10,387 bases of DNA. Source: Lachnospiraceae bacterium. Lineage in GTDB: Bacteria; Bacillota; Clostridia; Lachnospirales; Lachnospiraceae. Shown piece after piece: positions 5,188 to 10,387 of this stretch. The notes below the pieces were generated by a model that had not been told where the DNA came from, made no database searches, and saw only the letters and a program-made list of their open reading frames with translations. A program made the position numbers and the translations under genes. How positions within the stretch are numbered: the stretch's first letter is position 1; each line of letters begins with the position of its first letter. Location of the stretch: contig DMCJ01000215.1 of NCBI GenBank assembly GCA_003446735.1, forward strand, positions 4,814 through 15,200, written 5' to 3'.

Positions 5188-7861
5188 TAATACAGCCGAC
5201 CTTCCCCGCCAGTCAAGCACGGGGAACTATCTAAGAGAGAGTTTTCACATATATGAAAACACGAAACATCCCAGTTTTGAAGCGCTCATTCACTGCTTCA
5301 TAAAAGGGCTTATAATATTCTGCGGTTCTTTCGGAACTATAACCGCGGTCCTGAGCGAATTTGACGTAATATACGACTATGCCACTACCTTCTTTATGCT
5401 TTTATTAACCTCGATGACCTTAGCGCTGATCCATATAAGAAGGTATCTGTTTAACGTTGGATATATTTCGGTCTTCGTGCTTTTTACGGCCGGCGTCGTC
5501 AGATACAGGAACTACGTAAATTCCGGTTTCCAGGCCCTTTTAAATATCGTAAACGAGGCCTACGGCGAGCACTATCTCCTGCTCTTTACAAGAGAGTCGA
5601 CCGAGGTCATATCCGACCGTTTCATGACCGTTACGGCGGCCGCAGTCTTTATCGGCATCTTCTGGGCCATCCTCTTAAACGTTGCACTTTTCCAGGGGAT
5701 AATGGATACGTTTTCACTTACGTTCCTTACGATCCTTCCCCTGTTTTTAGGGATCTATATCGGAAAATATCCTTCATTCATCCCGCTCACATTTATATTC
5801 TTCTCCCTCTTTGCCTCTTATCTCTTAGGGCATAACGGCCATTACCACTTCGTCCGTCCCGAGGGCAAAAAGATAAAAACGGAGTATTATATCACCAGAT
5901 ATCCCGACGGAAAGAAGCTTAAAAGATATCCTCTTAATTCAAAGAAGAGATTCTTTAAAAGGATCGAGATCCCTGCCGAAACTCTTGAAACCCAGCGCAT
6001 ACTCCAGTTCCATAAATCAAATTCCAGACATATGGTCGGGCTCTGCGTTATCTCACTATTCTTAGCTCTATCGGTTTCGATCCTCTCATCCGTCATGATG
6101 ACAAGATCGGAAGCGGAAGCTCTTCGACCTCCGGAGGTAAAACAAGATGCGGATGAATATGTAAAGCTCTTTGTACAGAACGGCTTTTCCGGCCTTTTAA
6201 ACCGCTACTCGGCAACGGGCGGCCTTTCAAACGGACGCCTTGGCGGCGTATCGAGCGTGCGCCCTTCCTATACGCCAAACCTTTATGCGACCTACGTTCC
6301 CTATGCATATGATACGGTCTACCTTCGCGCGTTTACCGGTCAGCTTTATATGGGCGATTCCTTCCTTGCGGTAAATAAGAATCTCTCATATAAATATCCC
6401 GACGTATCTTCCGAAAATGTCGTCTCCTACAGAAATTATATTTCCATGGTCGAAGGCGATACATTAAAAAAACTCATGGATGAAGGAAAGGTCGATCCGA
6501 TGTCCGGCAAAATGCTCATTGAAAATGTCGGCGCCGGCAATAACCACATCTTCCTTCCCTACTATGTAAATGTAAGACCGGATGATACAAAGATTTCAAG
6601 GGATGCGCAGATAACAGGCTCTTTATTTGAGATAAGCCAGGAAGATGCCGATCTAAACGACGATCATGCCATGGAAGTAGCCTATATTCCATATTCTTCC
6701 GTTCTTACCGACCTTACCGCCCTTGACCGCTCCGAATTTGATGACTTAAGAAGCGATGAGGAAAAGGAATTTTTTGATCTTTACGAAAAGGAGATAAAGG
6801 AAAACTATCTTCAGATCCCCGAAGAATTAAAGCCCGCACTTGAAGATGTAAAGAATAAGCTGCATTCGGGCGATGACTACGCTTCACTCATATTTAATAT
6901 GCGTAATTATTTCTACTCAAATTACACCTACAGTCTTTCTCCCGGAACGACACCAGTAAACGAAGACTTCGTAAGATATTTCCTTACAGAGCAGAACTCC
7001 GGATACTGCGCCCACTTTGCCGCAGCATCTACGATGTTATTCAGATATTACGGAATACCGGCAAGATACTGCGAAGGATATGTGATAACCCAGAGCGCGG
7101 TTACGGACAGAGCTGTAGCTACGGAGTATAAGACCGAGGATTTCTTTACCGGAACGAATTCCTTAGGTGAGCTTCCCGTTGTCTCCGTCGAGATCACCGA
7201 CGGTGAAGCCCACGCCTGGACCGAGATCTTTATAGACGGTTTCGGATGGATCCCTGTAGATATGACACCTCCTTCAACCGACGAGGATGAGGCGACATAT
7301 TCCGATTTCCTCTTCTCGCTCTCTTCGATATTCGGAGCGGATGCAAGCCCTGACGGAGGCAGTTCCTCGGATTATGACAATTCAAATGCCGTAAGCGACT
7401 TCTTTACATCCTTATCGCCTACCGGCTCACCCTTGGTATTTACGATCCTCGTGATACTCTTTATAGCAATGCTCTTCCCTGTACTAAAGGCCTTCTTTAT
7501 CTATCTGATATCCCTTATACGGGTAAAGAGAGCCTATATAAAAGGCGAGTATGATATCGTTATCGAGGCCTCTTACAGAAAGATATTACGTAAACTAAAA
7601 AAGCACCTCCCCGACGAGAAACTGCGTATGCCCGAGGAAGTTGCATCTACATTATGTAAACTTATCGAAGCTCCCCACAATTCCTCTTTAAAAAAGGATC
7701 TATGTGAAGAAAGTTCTAAGATGATCCTTAATCTTATGGAAAAGACAGAGAAGATCATCTATTCTCCCTACAGACCGGATAAAAAAGAAACAGACGAGAT
7801 ACTTAAAGTATATCGTCTGCTTGGTAAGATACGTATTAAAAGGTCCGATCGATCAGTCTGA
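5180..7861 (+). CDS. TgpA-type membrane transglutaminase-like protein
   Basis: An 893-residue protein. About six N-terminal membrane segments (35-57, 67-86, 89-108, 150-172, 178-195, 199-217), a charged cytoplasmic loop and another segment (284-306) lead to a long extracytoplasmic region. This ends in a transglutaminase core whose Cys-His-Asp triad is visible: Cys610 in SGYCAHFAAAS, His678 in EAHAWTE and Asp694 in PVDMTPP. A Ser/Asp-rich linker, a last membrane segment (751-781) and a cytoplasmic tail of about 110 residues follow (DUF4129-like position). Together this is the TgpA architecture, linked to protein cross-linking or proteolysis in the envelope. The start has AGGGGG about 8 nt upstream, inside the DUF58 gene. 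The 3' end overlaps the convergent tetR by 9 bp. Confidence 0.93.
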   Translation: MHSNTADLPRQSSTGNYLRESFHIYENTKHPSFEALIHCFIKGLIIFCGSFGTITAVLSEFDVIYDYATTFFMLLLTSMTLALIHIRRYLFNVGYISVFVLFTAGVVRYRNYVNSGFQALLNIVNEAYGEHYLLLFTRESTEVISDRFMTVTAAAVFIGIFWAILLNVALFQGIMDTFSLTFLTILPLFLGIYIGKYPSFIPLTFIFFSLFASYLLGHNGHYHFVRPEGKKIKTEYYITRYPDGKKLKRYPLNSKKRFFKRIEIPAETLETQRILQFHKSNSRHMVGLCVISLFLALSVSILSSVMMTRSEAEALRPPEVKQDADEYVKLFVQNGFSGLLNRYSATGGLSNGRLGGVSSVRPSYTPNLYATYVPYAYDTVYLRAFTGQLYMGDSFLAVNKNLSYKYPDVSSENVVSYRNYISMVEGDTLKKLMDEGKVDPMSGKMLIENVGAGNNHIFLPYYVNVRPDDTKISRDAQITGSLFEISQEDADLNDDHAMEVAYIPYSSVLTDLTALDRSEFDDLRSDEEKEFFDLYEKEIKENYLQIPEELKPALEDVKNKLHSGDDYASLIFNMRNYFYSNYTYSLSPGTTPVNEDFVRYFLTEQNSGYCAHFAAASTMLFRYYGIPARYCEGYVITQSAVTDRAVATEYKTEDFFTGTNSLGELPVVSVEITDGEAHAWTEIFIDGFGWIPVDMTPPSTDEDEATYSDFLFSLSSIFGADASPDGGSSSDYDNSNAVSDFFTSLSPTGSPLVFTILVILFIAMLFPVLKAFFIYLISLIRVKRAYIKGEYDIVIEASYRKILRKLKKHLPDEKLRMPEEVASTLCKLIEAPHNSSLKKDLCEESSKMILNLMEKTEKIIYSPYRPDKKETDEILKVYRLLGKIRIKRSDRSV

Positions 7862-8443
7862 AAGCACTCCGCCTAAGAGATAAAGTATCTCATCCGAAAC
7901 TTCTTTTTCGGTAATGGCTCCTGTCCTGCTTAAGATCTTCATTCCTTCAAGCATCACGGTCATATTAAGAGCCTCCGCTTTAGGATCTGCCACATAAAGA
8001 TCACCTTCATCATTTCCCCTCTTAAGAAGTCCTTCGATGATACTGAGCTCATTTTTCACACTTGATTTGTGATCGCTCCTTTTTGATGTCATATAATCGG
8101 AAAAAAAATATTCATATGCAGCTATGCCCAAATTTCCTTCACCCTTAAAGATCTCGTTCTTCTGCTCCTGAAGGTAAAGTGCAAGAAGATCGGATGCATC
8201 GGCATGCTCTCTTACCGCAGTATAGAAATCGCTCTCCTCATTCTCTCCGGCCTTTTTTGCACGCTTTAAAACATCCGCAAAGATGTCCCTAGTATTATCG
8301 TAATAAAGATATAAACCGCCGCGGCTTATTTCGCATGCTTCGACGATATCCTTCATGGTAACGTCTTTAAAGCCTTTTTTCGCAAAGACTTCTGCTGCTT
8401 TTTTTAAGATTAGATCCTTTTTTTGGTCTGTCTTTACGCTCAC
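7853..8443 (-). CDS. TetR-family transcriptional regulator
   Basis: A 196-residue TetR/AcrR-type repressor. The N-terminal domain is typical: ILKKAAEVFAKKGFKDVTM (12-30), the helix-turn-helix DIVEACEISRGGLYLYYDN (32-50) and a following DIFADVL. The remaining helical part (60-196) is the ligand-binding and dimer domain, diverged as usual, so the inducer cannot be guessed. The start is GTG 8443, overlapping the TGA of the upstream gene by 4 nt (GTGA), with AAAGGA about 10 nt before it. It is the second gene of a two-gene operon whose promoter carries an 18-bp palindrome, most simply its own operator. The 3' end overlaps the convergent transglutaminase gene. Confidence 0.92.
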   Translation of the reverse strand: MSVKTDQKKDLILKKAAEVFAKKGFKDVTMKDIVEACEISRGGLYLYYDNTRDIFADVLKRAKKAGENEESDFYTAVREHADASDLLALYLQEQKNEIFKGEGNLGIAAYEYFFSDYMTSKRSDHKSSVKNELSIIEGLLKRGNDEGDLYVADPKAEALNMTVMLEGMKILSRTGAITEKEVSDEILYLLGGVLSD

Positions 8444-8907
8444 TGTCCCATATCCTTTCGATCCCAGAATTCAATGATCTCTCTGGCCTTTTTCAAAACG
8501 GCTACAAATACACCGTTATCAACGCCTTCCTTCCAGAGATAAGCCTTTGTAAGCCCGCCGAAGATATACTTGGATAAGATGCACCTTAAAATGTCCATAT
8601 GCATGATATCCGCCTTCTCGATCATCCTCTTTTCGTCATCGGAATTCTTAACGAAATTCCTTGTATAGAAATAGGGATAATTCGTTTCCATGAACATCGT
8701 CATGGAGCAGTCATTTACAAAGCTTAAAAGAGTCGGGTCGTAAACCGGGAAAGATATCGTATTCTTCATCTTATCCCCGTCCCTGTAATCCCTCGAAACA
8801 TCGCTTCCGCGTTTATTCTCAAGATAAGGGACATACGTAATAAGATGCTTTACATCTTCCCTGAACATGTCCAGATATTCTTCTCTGCTGAGTGTACTGT
8901 CAAGCAT
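8440..8907 (-). CDS. Conserved-looking protein of unknown function, co-transcribed with tetR
   Basis: A 155-residue soluble protein without signal peptide or membrane segment. It is rich in Tyr, Phe, Met and charged residues, for example HLITYVPYLE (21-30), SFPVYDPTLLSFV and NYPYFYTRNF, with a helical second half (IEKADIMHMDILRCILSKYI). I do not recognise the family with confidence; a resemblance to DUF6508-like proteins is only an impression. The start ATG 8907 has AGAGGG 6 nt upstream. It overlaps tetR by 4 nt and is first behind the operator-containing promoter, so it is probably the main target of that repressor and may relate to whatever ligand TetR senses. Confidence 0.8.
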   Translation of the reverse strand: MLDSTLSREEYLDMFREDVKHLITYVPYLENKRGSDVSRDYRDGDKMKNTISFPVYDPTLLSFVNDCSMTMFMETNYPYFYTRNFVKNSDDEKRMIEKADIMHMDILRCILSKYIFGGLTKAYLWKEGVDNGVFVAVLKKAREIIEFWDRKDMGQ

Positions 8908-8920
8908 ACAAACCCTCTCT

Positions 8921-8938
8921 TATGACGTATGCGTCATA
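8921..8938. promoter_or_regulatory. Palindromic operator, probable TetR site
   Basis: TATGACG-TATG-CGTCATA is a perfect inverted repeat with 7-bp arms and a 4-bp centre. It lies directly after the -10 box and spans the predicted transcription start (about 8936), just before the ribosome site of the 155-residue gene. Size and symmetry fit a TetR-family operator, and tetR is in the controlled operon. The assignment to this TetR is inference. Confidence 0.7.
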
Positions 8939-8942
8939 TTTT

Positions 8943-8971
8943 ATTCTATCATTTATCCTTTTTCTTTGCAA
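8943..8971 (-). promoter_or_regulatory. Promoter of the unknown gene-tetR operon
   Basis: Minus strand TTGCAA (8971-8966), 17-bp spacer, TGATAGAAT extended -10 (TAGAAT at 8948-8943). The whole -35 and spacer lie within the 3' end of the VanZ-like gene; no terminator separates the two, so read-through is also possible. Confidence 0.7.
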
Positions 8972-9485
8972 GGGGAGCGAAGACGGTTTTTCGGCCGACA
9001 AATCCGAATATCCTTGTACAGTAGATACCGGTAAAAGAACCCAGGGAATCGATGACCACATCCTTCTTTGACGGTCCTCTTCCGGCAACAAAAGATTGAT
9101 GGAATTCGTCAAGACATGCGAAGCCCACACAGAAGGCACCGGTGAAAAATACAAGGGCAAAGCCCCTTAGTCCGTACACGTAAAGAGGAAGCGCGACACT
9201 TGCTCCAAGCAAAAGATACTCGGTAAAGTGTGCCATCTTCCTTATCAGATGATGATATTTCTCCGCATAGGCATCTATCTGAGCCTCGGACAGGTCCTTA
9301 TCAAGTACCTTGTCTGCCACCTTAACGATCGCGTGGCTTACCTGATAGCTCAAACGTGAAGAATCCGCTCCATCCTGCCCGGAGAATCCGTAGATGATCA
9401 GCATCATACAGATCGCGGGGACGAAAGAAAGCGGCTTTAAAAGGGTGCGGAGGAAGGTTTTTACAAAAAGTTTTACATACTTCAT
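8949..9485 (-). CDS. VanZ-like family membrane protein
   Basis: A 178-residue VanZ-like protein (PF04892). Signature parts are FSGQDGADSSRLS (34-46), IRKMAHFTEYLLLG (81-94), DEFHQSFVAGR (126-136) and DVVIDSLGSFTG (142-153). Hydrophobic segments lie near 18-34, 88-105, 107-125 and 146-160. VanZ proper gives low-level teicoplanin resistance, but short stand-alone VanZ-like proteins are common in Firmicutes and their role is not settled. ATG 9485 is preferred because it opens the usual family N-terminus; a frame from GTG 9551 would read through a 35-bp tandem repeat whose length is not a multiple of three. The ribosome site is weak (AAAAGAAAT). The next gene on the strand starts 41 bp further, with its own promoter. 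Confidence 0.88.
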   Translation of the reverse strand: MKYVKLFVKTFLRTLLKPLSFVPAICMMLIIYGFSGQDGADSSRLSYQVSHAIVKVADKVLDKDLSEAQIDAYAEKYHHLIRKMAHFTEYLLLGASVALPLYVYGLRGFALVFFTGAFCVGFACLDEFHQSFVAGRGPSKKDVVIDSLGSFTGIYCTRIFGFVGRKTVFAPLAKKKDK

Positions 9486-9511
9486 AATTTCTTTTAATTG
9501 TTTAACTCGCG

Positions 9512-9616
9512 GGCACGGCGGTTTAGTTTTTGGTTTGACTCGCTTTGGCACGGCGGTTTAGTTTTCTGTTTGACTCGCTTTGGCACGGCGGTTTAGTTTT
9601 CTGTTTGACTCGCTTT
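9512..9616. repeat. 35-bp tandem repeat, three copies
   Basis: Units begin at 9512, 9547 and 9582 with GGCACGGCGGTTTAGTTTT and end TTTGACTCGCTTT; units 2 and 3 are identical and unit 1 differs in two bases (TGG for CTG). A fourth start, GGCACG at 9617, diverges into the inverted repeat. There are no spacers, so this is not a CRISPR array. The repeats lie directly upstream of the VanZ-like gene and could affect its expression. Confidence 0.93.
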
Positions 9617-9695
9617 GGCACGATTATTAGTTTCCTGCTACGTACTCGCGCTTACGCGCTGCGCCGTTCACCGCCTGAAACTAATAATTCGTGCC
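9617..9695. repeat. Long imperfect inverted repeat with GC-rich loop
   Basis: GGCACGATTATTAGTTTC (9617-9634) is matched by GAAACTAATAATTCGTGCC (9677-9695): 18 pairs with one bulged base. The 42-nt loop contains CGCGCTTACGCGCTGCGC, able to fold itself. The arm resembles the start of the 35-bp repeat unit (GGCACG-N4-TTAGTTT), linking the structures. It could form a cruciform or RNA hairpin. No T-run follows, so it is not a standard terminator. Confidence 0.75.
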
Positions 9696-9703
9696 TGCTC
9701 GAG

Positions 9704-10136
9704 GTTAACATAAATCCTAATCTTTTTGAGCCGTGCCAGCTCGGGGTCAGCTCTTAGACCAAATCTAATACGCCGTGCTCGCTCAAAGTTAACATAAATC
9801 CATTATCTATTGAGCCGTATATGCTCAAGACAAGTAGTTCTTGCGCAATTATGGTTAACATAAAATTATATTCTTTTAAGAGGTGCTCACATATAGTTGA
9901 CATAAAGTTATATGCCATTGAGTATTATATCTTTAAAACTAATAAACTGCAAACATTTCAAGTTAACATAAAATCGTTATTTTCAAGCGTCTTGCTTTTA
10001 TTGTTAACATAAAGTTGCATACTCGTAAGCTGCACTCTTTTGGAAACACCATATATTTATCCAAAATCACTTACAATCTCATAGTTTACATAAAGATCTG
10101 CTCTTATAATCCGCTCGCACCATTAGTTTACATAAA
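9704..10136. repeat. Degenerate array of GTTAACATAAA motifs, about 42-bp period
   Basis: The motif GTTAACATAAA or a one-base variant starts at 9704, 9788, 9854, 9896, 9962, 10003, 10084 and 10126; distances are 84, 66, 42, 66, 41, 81 and 42 bp. Between motifs a second element, roughly GCCGTGCTCGCTC, recurs in decaying form (for example at 9731 and 9772, then GCTCGC near 10113 and 10154). About 430 bp thus consist of diverged units. On the minus strand each motif reads TTTATGTTAAC, producing repeated Phe-Met-Leu-Thr in one frame, including a 54-codon frame 9918-9754 without a ribosome site. No convincing gene is present. The function is unknown; iteron-like binding array, decayed mobile-element end or remnant coding repeat are possible. 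Confidence 0.8.
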
Positions 10137-10246
10137 ATCAAAACTTATAACCCTGCTCGCTTCTATTGATATAACTATCAGCCCGAATTGGACCTTTAAA
10201 AAACAGTATATAGCCCGGGGTGATGTATATAACTTCACACGGACCT

Positions 10247-10365
10247 TTAGCGGTCTCGGTTCTTAGCGAAAACGAGCCTTTGGCGATGTTTGAGCTTAGA
10301 ACCGCTAGGGGTCTACGTTCCACTCCGGTCGGCGCAAAACCAAGGTCCCCCGGACCTTGTGCGCC
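10247..10365. other. Two strong hairpins at the right edge, possible structured RNA or DNA site
   Basis: First hairpin: CGGTTCTTAGC (10257-10267) pairs with GCTTAGAACCG (10294-10304) with one mismatch, extended by TAGCGG/CCGCTA if the inserted CTCGG is bulged; the loop has GCCTTTGGC. Second hairpin: GGCGCA (10331-10336) and CAAGGTCC (10341-10348) pair with GGACCTTG (10352-10359) and TGCGCC (10360-10365), leaving a 4-nt bulge and CCC loop. GGACCTTT also recurs at 10190 and 10241, each preceded by ATATAACT-like sequence. The segment from 10170 to the window end has no gene I can support, and it is cut by the window edge. Confidence 0.55.
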
Positions 10366-10387
10366 GCGCTAGAGCGGAAGCGTGTCC

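Noticed and set aside
8900..9160. 86-residue minus-strand frame across the VanZ-like 3' end
   Set aside because: It is in an alternative frame of the VanZ-like gene and passes through the promoter and operator region; no SD or motif.
8949..9551. Longer VanZ-like protein from GTG 9551
   Set aside because: The extra 22 residues are translated from the tandem repeat and its flank and are Lys/Pro-rich; ATG 9485 matches the family N-terminus.
9512..9616. CRISPR array
   Set aside because: The 35-bp units are directly adjacent without spacers, and no cas gene is present.
9704..10136. Integron attC cassette array
   Set aside because: The GTTAAC core does not fit the GTTRRRY core site, no integrase or cassettes are present, and units are far too short.
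10138..10323. 61-residue minus-strand frame with GTG start at 10323
   Set aside because: It lies in hairpin-forming repeat sequence, no proper SD precedes it, and no family is recognised; kept only as a remote possibility.

Overview
The window looks like a chromosomal segment of an anaerobic low-to-mid GC Firmicute, most likely a Clostridia/Lachnospiraceae member (Butyrivibrio-like). I infer this from the strong AGGAGG-type ribosome binding sites, the sigma-A-like promoters, the protein families present (TIGR02206/YwaF-type membrane protein, short VanZ-like protein, 'VSGG' double-glycine leader peptides) and the protein style. No rRNA, tRNA, CRISPR array, complete transposon or phage module is visible.

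Layout. 14-1358 (minus strand): a lipoprotein gene, a small HIRAN-domain protein and a membrane-anchored Mrr-type nuclease; the last two are translationally coupled. 1327-1536: a recent tandem duplication of the 5' end of the lipoprotein gene together with a REP-like palindrome. 1538-1657: the C-terminal scrap of an HD-GYP-type protein. 1778-2533 (plus): a TIGR02206-type multi-spanning membrane protein whose promoter lies so close to the start codon that the mRNA is probably leaderless. 2515-2997 (minus): two small double-glycine-leader peptides with a clear promoter but no transporter or maturation gene in view. 3209-7861 (plus): a tightly overlapping three-gene operon encoding a MoxR AAA+ ATPase, a DUF58 protein and a membrane transglutaminase of the TgpA type, the classical MoxR-DUF58-TGase cassette thought to act in envelope protein assembly or remodelling. 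7853-9485 (minus): a TetR regulator, a 155-residue protein of unknown function and a VanZ-like protein. The unknown gene and tetR form an operon with a palindromic operator across the predicted start site, so autoregulation is likely.

9486-10387 contains no gene I can support. It holds three exact or near-exact 35-bp tandem repeats, a roughly 18-bp inverted repeat around a GC-rich loop, at least eight copies of an 11-bp GTTAACATAAA-type motif spaced about 41-84 bp (often 42 or multiples), and two strong hairpins at the right edge. The families share sequence pieces. This repeat field is the part of the window least explained by known features.

The candidates for unusual biology are the HIRAN/Mrr pair (possible DNA-surveillance or defence module), the orphan double-glycine peptides, and the repeat field. 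All functional statements are by recognition from sequence; no database search was possible.
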